From Candidatus Omnitrophota bacterium (GTDB lineage Bacteria; Omnitrophota; Gorgyraeia; Gygaellales; Profunditerraquicolaceae), in NCBI GenBank assembly GCA_003598135.1, contig QZKA01000011.1:1-55507 (forward strand): DNA of 55,507 nt. Reading direction: 5' to 3'. The position numbers and the translations under genes are program-made. Numbering within the stretch: the first letter of the stretch is position 1; the number at the start of each line of letters is the position of its first letter. Below, in pieces: positions 23,615 to 32,053 of this stretch. The notes under the pieces are model-generated. The model did not search any database and was not told where the DNA came from. It worked only from the letters and a program-made list of their open reading frames with translations.

Positions 23615-24987
23615 CACAGAATATAATCGACGAAAAAAATATCCACTCTATTCTTGAAACGACAAAGTCTTCTCCTTTGGCGAAGATGCAGGAGATATTC
23701 GAGAAGGCGAAAGAGAAGAAGGGCTTAAGCCTTCAAGAAGCAGGCATGTTGGCAAACAGCAAAGATACGTCATTGCTTTTAGAGCTGTTTCGTATCGCAG
23801 GATCGGTCAAAGAAGATATCTATGGGGAAAGGCTTGTCTTTTTTGCGCCGCTGTATATTTCCGATTTTTGTGTGAACGACTGCACATATTGTAATTTTCA
23901 TTCTTCGAACACCGGGCTTTCGCGCAGGAAACTCTCCCTGGAACAAATAGAAGAGCAGGCCAGGTTTATTATTTCAATGGGCCACAAGCGCATCTTGCTT
24001 GAATGCGGGGAAGATCCTTTACATAATCCCATTGACTATACCGTACACGCAATACAAAGGATATACGAAACAAAAACCGACAAGGGCAATATCCGCAGAA
24101 TCAATGTGAATGTGGCAGCAACTTCAAAAGACGATTACATAAGATTAAAAGCAGCAGGTATTGGTACGTACCAGCTGTTTCAGGAAACGTATCATCAAGC
24201 AACGTACGCGTCTCTTCATCGCGGTCCGAAAGCGGATTACCAGAGACAACTCACCGCTCCTTGCCGTGCATTTGAAGCAGGTATCGACGATTTTGGGATG
24301 GGTGTTTTGTTCGGGCTCTACGACTGGAGATTTGAGGTACTTGCGCTTATCGCCCATGCCCAGTTTATGGAGAAGGAATACGGGGTCGGGCCGCATACGT
24401 TTTCGGTTCCCCGGTTCAGGCCTGCCCCTACAGTAACCTTTAGGCCCGGCCATCCTGTGAGTGACAGCGACTTTTTGAAACTCGTCGCCATTTTAAGGAT
24501 CTGCGTTCCTTATACGGGCATGATACTTTCCACTCGTGAATCGCCAGAAATAAGGAAAGCGGCGTTTAAGATCGGGATCTCCCAGGCCTCTGCTGCGTCC
24601 TGCACAGTTACCGGAGGCTATGGCAGCAAGGCAAGCCAGCCTCAATTTGAAATTACCGACGAAAGAAGCCTTGAAGAGGTGATTAAAGATATTATTTCTG
24701 ATGGATTTCTTCCTAGTTTTTGTACCGCCTGTTACCGTTCGGGCCGTACGGGCGAGCGTTTTATGGGACTTTCAAAAACAGGGCACATCCATACGTTCTG
24801 CCGTCCTAACGCGCTGCTTACGTTCGCTGAATACCTTGAAGATTTCGCAAAGTCCAATGGCGTCTATGTAAAGGGTAAGGAGCTTATCGCCACTTATCTT
24901 GCGCAGATAAACGATGAAGCAGTGCGCGACGAAACAAAAAGGCGCCTTATTGCAATCGCCCAGGGCAGAAGGGATCTATATTTCTGA
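23611..24987 (+). CDS. hydG: Radical SAM tyrosine lyase HydG
   Basis: A 458-residue radical SAM enzyme. The SAM cluster motif is C87-x3-C91-x2-C94 ('CVNDCTYC'). The C-terminal HydG-specific motif C371-x2-C374-x22-C397 ('CTACYRSGRTGERF' to 'HTFCRPNA') is complete; ThiH lacks it. HydG cleaves tyrosine to give CO and CN- on an Fe-cysteine complex for the H-cluster of [FeFe]-hydrogenase. No [FeFe]-hydrogenase, and no hydF, lies in the window. Its ATG overlaps the stop of the [NiFe] protease gene and its TGA overlaps the next ATG. Confidence 0.95.
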   Translation: MTQNIIDEKNIHSILETTKSSPLAKMQEIFEKAKEKKGLSLQEAGMLANSKDTSLLLELFRIAGSVKEDIYGERLVFFAPLYISDFCVNDCTYCNFHSSNTGLSRRKLSLEQIEEQARFIISMGHKRILLECGEDPLHNPIDYTVHAIQRIYETKTDKGNIRRINVNVAATSKDDYIRLKAAGIGTYQLFQETYHQATYASLHRGPKADYQRQLTAPCRAFEAGIDDFGMGVLFGLYDWRFEVLALIAHAQFMEKEYGVGPHTFSVPRFRPAPTVTFRPGHPVSDSDFLKLVAILRICVPYTGMILSTRESPEIRKAAFKIGISQASAASCTVTGGYGSKASQPQFEITDERSLEEVIKDIISDGFLPSFCTACYRSGRTGERFMGLSKTGHIHTFCRPNALLTFAEYLEDFAKSNGVYVKGKELIATYLAQINDEAVRDETKRRLIAIAQGRRDLYF

Positions 24988-26165
24988 TGTGTTACTCTAT
25001 TCCGGGCAAGGTGCTTGAGGTTGCAGATAATTTTGTGACGCTCGATTATTTTGGAGAAAAAAGGAAAGCAAGGAACGAACTTTTTACGATATCCTGCGGT
25101 GAATACGCGTATGCGCAGGGCGGCTTCATTATCCAAAAGATCCCAGCCGTGCAAGCCGAAGCCATTCTTGATTCTTGGCAGGAACTGTTTTTTAAATTAA
25201 AAGAAATCGATGAGCGGCTTGCACGCGATAGCAAGACACTCTATCAAAAGGCTAATCAAATAAGGCAAAAATACCACGGTAATTCCTGTTGTATCCACGG
25301 GATCATTGAATTTTCCAATTACTGCCGCAATGATTGTCTTTACTGCGGCATACAACATAATAACCAGGCGGTTGGCCGTTATAGGATGGAAGTCGCAGAA
25401 ATTATCGAAGCTGCCGTATTTGCGGTTGAGAAGCTTAGGTTTAAAGCGCTGGTATTGCAGTCAGGCGAAGACGAGTATTACGACGAAAATAAGCTTGTTG
25501 CTATTGCTGAGGGTATTATGAGCCAAAGCCCATGCCTGCTTACGTTAAGCATAGGAGAGCGTAATCCGGATACTTTTGAGGCTCTTTACCGAAAAGGCGT
25601 GCGGGGAGCGCTGTTACGTTTTGAAACCAGCGATCCTCAGATCTACGCCAGGATGAAGCCGGGGCATAGCCTTACACAGCGGCTCGACTTACTTGTTGCA
25701 CTAAGAAAGATGGGCTATTTGATCATGACGGGTTTTTTAATAGGCTTGCCCGGATGGCGCAAAGAAGATATAATAAAAGATATTACTCTTACAGCCGAGT
25801 TGGGTGCGGAGATGTTTTCTTTCGGCCCTTTTATTCCTCATCCTGATACGCCCCTGGCAGGAGAGGGGCAGGTATCTTTAGAAACGGCACTTGAGGTAAT
25901 CGCAGAGGCGCGGATACGTAACCCCGAGGCAAAAATATTGGTTACGACAGCGCTTGAGACCATGGATAAAAAGAACGGGCTGCAGCTGGGCTTGATGGCA
26001 GGGGCGAATTCTATTATGCTCAATGCCACGCCCCGTCGTTACCAGCAGCTATATTCCATTTATCCGTTTCGCGCTGGCACTGATACGGAAATAGAGTCAA
26101 GGATAGAGTTTGTTATCAGGTTATTGCAATCACTTGGAAGGGCCCCCACTGATTTAGGGCTCTGA
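24987..26165 (+). CDS. HypC-HydE fusion protein
   Basis: A 392-residue protein of two parts. Residues 1-66 are a HypC/HupF domain: 'MCYSIPGKVLEV' with the essential Cys2, 'CGEYAYAQGGFIIQKI', and an 'AVQAEAILDSWQEL' helix. The histidine usual in 'HxGF' is Gln here. Residues ~80-392 are HydE: C113-x3-C117-x2-C120 ('CRNDCLYC'), 'LVLQSGEDEYY', 'TLSIGERNPD', 'RFETSDPQIYARMKPG', 'GFLIGLPG', 'FGPFIPHPDTPLAG'. HypC carries the Fe(CN)2CO unit with HypD during [NiFe] maturation; HydE acts on the HydG product in [FeFe] maturation. One uninterrupted frame, TGATG-coupled to hydG. I know of no described fusion of this kind. Confidence 0.9.
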   Translation: MCYSIPGKVLEVADNFVTLDYFGEKRKARNELFTISCGEYAYAQGGFIIQKIPAVQAEAILDSWQELFFKLKEIDERLARDSKTLYQKANQIRQKYHGNSCCIHGIIEFSNYCRNDCLYCGIQHNNQAVGRYRMEVAEIIEAAVFAVEKLRFKALVLQSGEDEYYDENKLVAIAEGIMSQSPCLLTLSIGERNPDTFEALYRKGVRGALLRFETSDPQIYARMKPGHSLTQRLDLLVALRKMGYLIMTGFLIGLPGWRKEDIIKDITLTAELGAEMFSFGPFIPHPDTPLAGEGQVSLETALEVIAEARIRNPEAKILVTTALETMDKKNGLQLGLMAGANSIMLNATPRRYQQLYSIYPFRAGTDTEIESRIEFVIRLLQSLGRAPTDLGL

Positions 26166-26179
26166 TAAAGGAGGATAGA

Positions 26180-26656
26180 ATGGCTGATTTTTTTAGCGCA
26201 AGCGAAGTATTTCAATTTGCAGTCCGCATCGAGGAAAACGGAGAGCGTTTTTACCGGCTTACCGCAGAGAATATCAATGACAAAAAGACGAAAGAGTTGT
26301 TCGTTTTTCTCGCAGACGAAGAGGTAAAACACCGCAAGACCTTCCAGGGCATGGTTGAGAAGGTGGAAGCCTATGAGCCTGCCGAAAGCTATCCGGGCGA
26401 ATATTTTGCTTTTTTAAAGGCCTATGCCGACGAGCATATCTTTACCCCCGAAAAGAAAGCAGAAGTAGCCGCAAAAAAGATGCAGGGCCCTAAAGAGGCG
26501 CTGGAATTTGCCATTGCCCTTGAAGTTGACTCCATACTTTATTATCTGGAGGCAAAAAATCTAGTCCCCGAGAACCAAAGGGATGTGATGGATAGGATTA
26601 TCGACGAAGAGAGGCGGCACTACCTGAAACTTTCGGAGACCAAAAAAGCGCTTTAG
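26180..26656 (+). CDS. Ferritin-like/rubrerythrin-type di-iron protein
   Basis: A 158-residue four-helix bundle. Di-iron ligands fit E19/E22 ('RIEENGERFY'), 'DEEVKH' near 46-51, 'ALEVDSILYY' near 116 and 'DEERRHY' near the C-terminus. There is no rubredoxin domain, so it is the short erythrin-type form. Such proteins reduce peroxide in anaerobes. AAAGGAGGA precedes the start. It is the last gene of the hydrogenase run and may protect the oxygen-sensitive maturases. Confidence 0.87.
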   Translation: MADFFSASEVFQFAVRIEENGERFYRLTAENINDKKTKELFVFLADEEVKHRKTFQGMVEKVEAYEPAESYPGEYFAFLKAYADEHIFTPEKKAEVAAKKMQGPKEALEFAIALEVDSILYYLEAKNLVPENQRDVMDRIIDEERRHYLKLSETKKAL

Positions 26657-26766
26657 TATTTTTTCATCCGCGCAATTGGCTACAATGCCGCCTTGCCGCT
26701 TTGGATATCCCTCCAATCCGTTTTTTACGGGTCAAGAGGTCATTGAAACAAAAACCGTAAAATTCC

Positions 26767-26795
26767 TTTAAAAAAATAAAAAGCTGATTTATAAT
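26767..26795 (+). promoter_or_regulatory. Possible promoter for the PAS/GAF sensor gene
   Basis: TTTAAA (26767-26772), 17-bp spacer, perfect TATAAT (26790-26795). The -35 box is weak and the region AT-rich, so this is tentative. The rest of the 26657-26869 gap shows nothing I recognise. Confidence 0.35.
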
Positions 26796-26869
26796 ATACC
26801 TATCTTCCTTGTAGACAAAGAGATGCCTGCAAGGCGATGTTGGTTGTACGTAGAGGGGCTAAAGAGAAA

Positions 26870-29164
26870 ATGAGATTACGTAAGAAAAGCTTATTTGTGT
26901 TTGGTATCATATGCTTTTTTGCAATCGTGATTATTTATGTATTGTCAGAAATAATCTTGCTGCAAAGCTTCGAGAGGCTTGAGAGGGAATACATAACAAA
27001 AGAATCGTCGCGCACCCGCGATGCGGTTACCCAGGAGCTATCTTTTATCTCGCAGAAGATCTCTGATTGGGCTGCCTGGGACGACACGTATCATTTTATT
27101 GACAACTTAAATCCCGCCTATATCACTTCCAATATTAATAGTATTACTTTCCAGGGATTAAAGATTAATTTCATGGTGTTTGTTAATGCATCGGGTAAGG
27201 TTGTGTTGGTAAAGGCATTTGACCTGATGCAGGAAAAGGAAATCCCCGCTTCTGAGCTGTTATTATCCCGGTTACAGCCGGGTTCAAGTTTCCTGCAGCA
27301 AAAAAATATCTTTGAGGCCACAAAAGGCCTGGTGATGCTTGAAGCATATCCTGCTTTTGTTGTTTCTCGGCCGATAATTACCAGCGAGGGGAAAGGCCCG
27401 CCGCGCGGAACATTGTTATTCGGCCGTTTTCTCGATGAAGGAGAGATCAAAAGCCTGAGTACGTTTACCGGATGCCCTTTGGTTATGCACCGCATAGACA
27501 GGTCTCCTGCAGAAAGCGAGTTACATAATGTGATCCGGCGTTTTTCTGGCGACTCGCCGGTTTTTCTTAAACCCACGAGCTCAAAAACAATCATAGCGTA
27601 TTCCCTTATCAAAGATATTGACGGGAGGCCTGCGCTCATTTTTGAAACGAATTTACCGAGGGATATTTTCCGCACTGGCCAGATTACCGTGCGCTACCTT
27701 ATCCTTTCCATATCGTTGGTAGGTTTTATCTTTATGATAGTAGTCGTTATTTTTCTGGATAAGTTTGTACTTTTCCGGCTCGCATCGCTTAGTCAGAGTG
27801 TAAGCGGTATAGGAGAAAGCGGGGGGGTTTCATTGCGCCTTTCCGTAAAAGGAAAAGACGAGATCGCAAGCCTTGCCGGGGAAATCAACGGGATGCTGGA
27901 GAAGCTTGAGCATGCGCGCGCTCGGCTTTATGAGAGCGAGACGCAATATCAAAGGCTTGTAGAAAATGTCAACAGCATTGTTCTGACAATGGACAGGGAT
28001 TGCAATATAACCTTCTGGAACAGGTTTGCTGCGGAGTTCTTCGGATATACTGCAAGAGAAATCATCGGTTATAGCGCCATAGGAACGATTGTTCCTGAAA
28101 CCGAGTCCGGAGGCCGTAACCTCAAACAGTTTATGTATCAGGTTTGTCAGGATCCGCAGGAAAGCTCAAACAGCATAAACGAGAACATAAAAAGGAACGG
28201 AGAGAGGGTTTGGATTGCCTGGACTAACCGTCCGATTACCGGTAAAGATAATGAAATTATTGGCGTGCTCTGTGTAGGCAACGATATCACGGAGTACAAA
28301 AAACTTGAAGAGCGGCTTGTCAGTTTGAATAAAGTGTTCCTCACCCTTGGCAGCGATTTCGATAAAAACATACAGCAGCTTACCCGGACCTGCGGAGAAT
28401 TGTTGGATGCGACCTGTGCCCTGTACAATAAAATATCCGAAGGGATGCTTTGTTCGGTTGGGCAATGGAATACCCCTGAAGATTATACCCCTGCGTCTTC
28501 TCCCGAAGGGCACATCTGCTATGATCTTTTAAGAAGTAAACAGAAAGACATCCTTGTAGTAAGGAACCTTGATCAGTCCCAATATTATGTAAGCGATCCC
28601 AATGTGGTAAAATACCATCTCAAAACCTATATCGGTTGCCCGGTGCAGGCATTCGGAGAGGTTATCAGCACGCTCTGCGTGGTGTTTCAGAGGGACATTG
28701 AACCTACTGACCACGATAAGCGGCTTATCGGAATCCTTGCTTCTGCCATAGGCATTGAAGAAGAGCGTCGTTATTCGCAGGATGCAATCAGGCGTTCGCG
28801 CGATTTTTATCTTACACTCTTTGATAGTTTCCCCACTCCGGTATGGCGTTCAAATATTAACGGAGACCGCGATTATTTTAATAAGGCATGGCTTGAGTTT
28901 ACCGGTAAAAGAATAGAGCAGGAACTTGGGTATGGCTGGCTTGATTCTGTGCATCCTGAGGACCAGAAAGAAGCCGTGCAGATGTATGAAGAGGCGGCAA
29001 GGGAACAGAGGTCTTTTGAAGTCGAGTATCGACTAAAAAAGAAAAATGGAGAATACCGTGCAATGATCGAGACAGGCACTCCTTTCTACGACCTGAAGGG
29101 AAATTTTGCGGGATACATCGGCTCCTGCTATGATGTTACTGAACGCAAACATCGCCATAAATAA
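26870..29164 (+). CDS. CHASE4-HAMP-PAS-GAF-PAS sensor protein without output domain
   Basis: From the ATG at 26870 the protein has 764 residues; an in-frame ATG at 26837 would add 11. Order: membrane helix (~6-30), periplasmic CHASE4 domain with 'ISDWAAWDDTYHFI', second helix (~270-295), HAMP (~300-350), PAS (~365-485, 'ITFWNRFAAEFFGYT'), GAF (~485-635), PAS/PAC (~645-760, 'DYFNKAWLEFTGK', ending 'GSCYDVTERK'). There is no histidine kinase, GGDEF, EAL or methyl-accepting domain. The frame ends normally 28 bp before gcvT, with no kinase in the next frames. It may partner an unlinked kinase or be a truncated sensor. Confidence 0.88.
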   Translation: MRLRKKSLFVFGIICFFAIVIIYVLSEIILLQSFERLEREYITKESSRTRDAVTQELSFISQKISDWAAWDDTYHFIDNLNPAYITSNINSITFQGLKINFMVFVNASGKVVLVKAFDLMQEKEIPASELLLSRLQPGSSFLQQKNIFEATKGLVMLEAYPAFVVSRPIITSEGKGPPRGTLLFGRFLDEGEIKSLSTFTGCPLVMHRIDRSPAESELHNVIRRFSGDSPVFLKPTSSKTIIAYSLIKDIDGRPALIFETNLPRDIFRTGQITVRYLILSISLVGFIFMIVVVIFLDKFVLFRLASLSQSVSGIGESGGVSLRLSVKGKDEIASLAGEINGMLEKLEHARARLYESETQYQRLVENVNSIVLTMDRDCNITFWNRFAAEFFGYTAREIIGYSAIGTIVPETESGGRNLKQFMYQVCQDPQESSNSINENIKRNGERVWIAWTNRPITGKDNEIIGVLCVGNDITEYKKLEERLVSLNKVFLTLGSDFDKNIQQLTRTCGELLDATCALYNKISEGMLCSVGQWNTPEDYTPASSPEGHICYDLLRSKQKDILVVRNLDQSQYYVSDPNVVKYHLKTYIGCPVQAFGEVISTLCVVFQRDIEPTDHDKRLIGILASAIGIEEERRYSQDAIRRSRDFYLTLFDSFPTPVWRSNINGDRDYFNKAWLEFTGKRIEQELGYGWLDSVHPEDQKEAVQMYEEAAREQRSFEVEYRLKKKNGEYRAMIETGTPFYDLKGNFAGYIGSCYDVTERKHRHK

Positions 29165-29197
29165 AGTTTAAAAATTCCTTCATTACCTCCCCTACAC

Positions 29198-30316
29198 ATG
29201 GCATTAAAGTATACGCCTTTGTTGAGTTGTCACGAGAAGCTGGGCGCAAGGCTTTCTGCATTTGGCGGATGGCTGATGCCGATACAATACGAGGGGATTA
29301 TCAGCGAACATCTCTGGACGCGCCGAAGCGTTTCGGTCTTTGATATCTGCCACATGGGAGAATTCTTGGTGTACGGAGATCCCGAAAAGAGCAACCTTGA
29401 CAGGATCGTCACAATGAATCTTGGCGACATGCCTTGCGGTAAATGCAGCTATGGATTTATGTTGAATGAAGAAGGCGGCATCATCGACGATCTTGTAATG
29501 TATAGAATAGCTCCCGAAAAATGGATGCTCGTGGTGAATGCCGCGACTACGGATATTGATGAGCAGAATTTAAAGAAGCACCTCTTTAAAGACGCCCGCC
29601 TTGAAAATGCCTCATCGGCACTCGGAAAACTCGATCTGCAAGGGCCTGTTTCATGTGAGGCGATACAGAGGCTTTTTGATTTTCAGGCACAAGGCCTGCG
29701 ATATTATCATTTTGAGGAAGTCATCTGTTTAGGGGAGAAGGTAATCTTAAGCCGCACCGGCTACACCGGCGAGCTTGGGTATGAATTATATATCCCAAGC
29801 GAAACAATCCTAGGGGTCTGGAATCATATACTGGCGGATTCCGCTGTTAAGCCTGCGGGGCTGGGCGCGCGCGATACATTGCGCTTAGAAATGGGTTATC
29901 TGCTTTACGGTCAGGATATCAGCAAGGACACCACTCCTTTAGAGGCAGGGCTTGATAAATTCGTCGATTTCAATAAGGATTTCATAGGTAAAGATGCCCT
30001 CCTTAAGATGCGCCGGGAGAAAACAAAAAGACTGCTTGTTTGTTTTCTTTCGGATTCACGCAGGGCGCCACGGCACAATTACAAAATATATTCCGACAGC
30101 AGGGAAGTCGGCACAGTTACAAGCGGTTCGTTCTCTCCGAGCCTTTCCTGCGGGATAGGTATGGGATATGTAGAATTAGACTGCGCAACAATAGGAACGA
30201 AATTGGTGCTTAAAGATAATACAGTAGAAATTAACGCTACGGTGGTTGAAAAACCTTTCTATTCCGAAGGCACAGCTAGACAGAATCCTGCTGTAGGTAA
30301 TGTGCCCGTTACTTAA
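29198..30316 (+). CDS. gcvT: Glycine cleavage system T protein (aminomethyltransferase)
   Basis: A 372-residue GcvT. 'PIQYEGIISEHLWTRRSVSVFDICHMGE' (shown here in parts: 'GIISEHLWTRRSVSVFD', 'ICHMGEF'), 'RTGYTGELGYELYIP' and 'GLGARDTLRLEMGYLLYGQD' are diagnostic, and the catalytic Asp lies in 'GARDTLR'. It transfers the aminomethyl carbon from lipoyl-GcvH to tetrahydrofolate, releasing ammonia. Length is typical (~365). It heads a tight set gcvT-gcvH-gcvPA-gcvPB-lipM-like-lipA. No Shine-Dalgarno sequence is obvious before the start. Confidence 0.96.
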   Translation: MALKYTPLLSCHEKLGARLSAFGGWLMPIQYEGIISEHLWTRRSVSVFDICHMGEFLVYGDPEKSNLDRIVTMNLGDMPCGKCSYGFMLNEEGGIIDDLVMYRIAPEKWMLVVNAATTDIDEQNLKKHLFKDARLENASSALGKLDLQGPVSCEAIQRLFDFQAQGLRYYHFEEVICLGEKVILSRTGYTGELGYELYIPSETILGVWNHILADSAVKPAGLGARDTLRLEMGYLLYGQDISKDTTPLEAGLDKFVDFNKDFIGKDALLKMRREKTKRLLVCFLSDSRRAPRHNYKIYSDSREVGTVTSGSFSPSLSCGIGMGYVELDCATIGTKLVLKDNTVEINATVVEKPFYSEGTARQNPAVGNVPVT

Positions 30317-30329
30317 AAGGAGAAACTAA

Positions 30330-30719
30330 ATGAGCATACCGGGTAATCTCTTATATACGAAAGACCATGAGTGGGTTAAAATAGAAGGCGCAACAGCCAT
30401 TATTGGGATTTCTGACCACGCGCAACATGCGCTAGGAGATATTACGTTTGTGGAATTGCCTAAAATCGGCGATAGGGTTGTACAGGGTAAACATTGCGCA
30501 ACGGTCGAATCAGTAAAGGCTGCATCCGATGTCTATGCCCCGTTTTCCGGAAAGGTAATAAAAATTAATACTGAACTACTGCAGCATCCTGAGTTGGCCA
30601 ATCAGTCTCCCTATTCGCAAGGATGGTTCATAGCCATTGAGATAGACAACATAAAAGAAAAGGACTCATTGATGCTGGAGTCCGAGTATGTGCATTATTT
30701 AACACAACTGCCCTCATGA
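30330..30719 (+). CDS. gcvH: Glycine cleavage system H protein
   Basis: A 129-residue lipoyl carrier. The lipoylated lysine is K63 in 'ATVESVKAASDVYAP'. 'YTKDHEWVKIEG' and 'DITFVELPKIGD' are standard GcvH segments. It shuttles the aminomethyl group among GcvP, GcvT and dihydrolipoyl dehydrogenase. AAAAGGAGAAA gives a strong ribosome-binding site. Its stop overlaps the gcvPA start by 4 bp. Confidence 0.97.
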   Translation: MSIPGNLLYTKDHEWVKIEGATAIIGISDHAQHALGDITFVELPKIGDRVVQGKHCATVESVKAASDVYAPFSGKVIKINTELLQHPELANQSPYSQGWFIAIEIDNIKEKDSLMLESEYVHYLTQLPS

Positions 30720-32053
30720 GTTTTATTCCCCATACCGAACAAGAAATAAACGAGATGCTGGAGACAATAGGGGCTTCTTCGATTGATGAGCTTTTTAAGG
30801 ATATCGGGCCGCAAATGCGGCCCAAGTCATTTCATATCCCTGAAGGCAGATCAGAGTTAGAGGTGGATCGTTACTTTAAGGTGATGAGTCAGAAAAATAG
30901 GCCCGGCCTTGTTAATTTTATCGGCGCTGGTTTCTATGAGCACTATATCCCGGCAGTGGTGGATGCGCTTGCCAGCCGCAGTGAGTTCTACACCGCCTAC
31001 ACCCCTTATCAGTCTGAATGTGCGCAAGGGTGGCTTCAGGCAATGTATGAATATCAGACCTCGATATGCGAATTGACGGGTTTGGATGTTTCCAATGCCT
31101 CTCTTTATGACGGAGGCACTGCGCTCTGTGAAGCGGTAATGATGGCTATACGCATTACTGGCAGGAATAAGGTTATAGTGGATTGCGGGGTAAATCATAC
31201 GTATCGAACGATGCTGTATGCATACACGAAAAATCTGGCGATAGAATTTGTTGAAACGCCCGTAGTACAGGGCTTAAGTTGCCGTAAGGATATCTATAAG
31301 CTTCTTGATGACAGGACCGCTGCGGTTATTTTACAGAACCCTAATTTTTTTGGGGCGGTGGATGACCATTCTGATATTGTGGACAAGACCCACTCCTGCG
31401 GCGCTGTTGCAATTGGGTCCGTATACCCTATTTCTTTGGGGATACTGAAAACCCCGGCTGAAATGGGGATAGATATAGCTACCGGCGAAGGCCAAAGCCT
31501 GGGATTACCGCTTTCTTTTGGCGGCCCCTACCTGGGCTTTATGGCTGTCAGAAAAGAGTATACGCGTCAAATGCCAGGCCGCATCGTAGGGGCAACCGTG
31601 GATAAAGACGGCAAGCCGGGATATGTGCTTACCCTCCAGGCGCGGGAGCAGCATATACGTAGAGAAAAAGCTACTTCGAATATCTGCTCTAACGAAGCCC
31701 TCTGCGCGCTTCGCGCGCTGATGTATCTTTGTGCATTAGGAAAAGAAGGGCTGCGCGAACTCGCTTTGTTGAACTTTCATAAATCGGAATTTGCCAAAAC
31801 CTGCCTGGATACGATACCCGGCGTAGTGGTCAAGAGGAGTTCGCCTACTTTTAATGAATTCACGGTAATGCTTCCGCACGATGCAGAAAAGGTGTTTGAG
31901 AAAATGGCAGCCAAAGGGTTTGCGTGCGGTTTCCCGTTAGGCAGGGCATATAAGGGAATGGAGAATTATTTGTTGGTTGCCGTAACCGAGAAACGTACCA
32001 AGGATGAAGTTATGGCTTTCGCAAAAGCACTTGAGGAAGCGGTATGCAGTTAA
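30716..32053 (+). CDS. gcvPA: Glycine dehydrogenase (decarboxylating) subunit 1
   Basis: A 445-residue N-terminal half of glycine decarboxylase. 'RPGLVNFIGAGFYEHYIPAV' (split: 'LVNFIGAGFYEHYIP'), 'YTPYQSECAQGWLQAMYEYQ' and 'ICSNEALCALRALMY' are conserved in subunit 1. It forms the alpha2-beta2 enzyme with subunit 2, decarboxylating glycine onto lipoyl-GcvH. The two-gene form is common in archaea, Firmicutes and Thermotogae. Overlaps gcvPB by 10 bp. Confidence 0.96.
   Translation: MSFIPHTEQEINEMLETIGASSIDELFKDIGPQMRPKSFHIPEGRSELEVDRYFKVMSQKNRPGLVNFIGAGFYEHYIPAVVDALASRSEFYTAYTPYQSECAQGWLQAMYEYQTSICELTGLDVSNASLYDGGTALCEAVMMAIRITGRNKVIVDCGVNHTYRTMLYAYTKNLAIEFVETPVVQGLSCRKDIYKLLDDRTAAVILQNPNFFGAVDDHSDIVDKTHSCGAVAIGSVYPISLGILKTPAEMGIDIATGEGQSLGLPLSFGGPYLGFMAVRKEYTRQMPGRIVGATVDKDGKPGYVLTLQAREQHIRREKATSNICSNEALCALRALMYLCALGKEGLRELALLNFHKSEFAKTCLDTIPGVVVKRSSPTFNEFTVMLPHDAEKVFEKMAAKGFACGFPLGRAYKGMENYLLVAVTEKRTKDEVMAFAKALEEAVCS

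Noticed and set aside
23611..24987. ThiH (thiamine) instead of HydG
   Set aside because: The C-terminal CX2CX22C motif for the auxiliary cluster is complete, and no thiamine genes are near.
24987..26165. BioB or PylB instead of HydE
   Set aside because: The 'LVLQSGEDEYY', 'SIGERNPD' and 'GPFIPHPDTPLAG' segments fit HydE, as does the pairing with hydG. No biotin or pyrrolysine genes are present.
26715..26740. CCGTTTTTTACGG as a terminator after the rubrerythrin-like gene
   Set aside because: The stem is only four base pairs and the T run is in the loop rather than after the stem.
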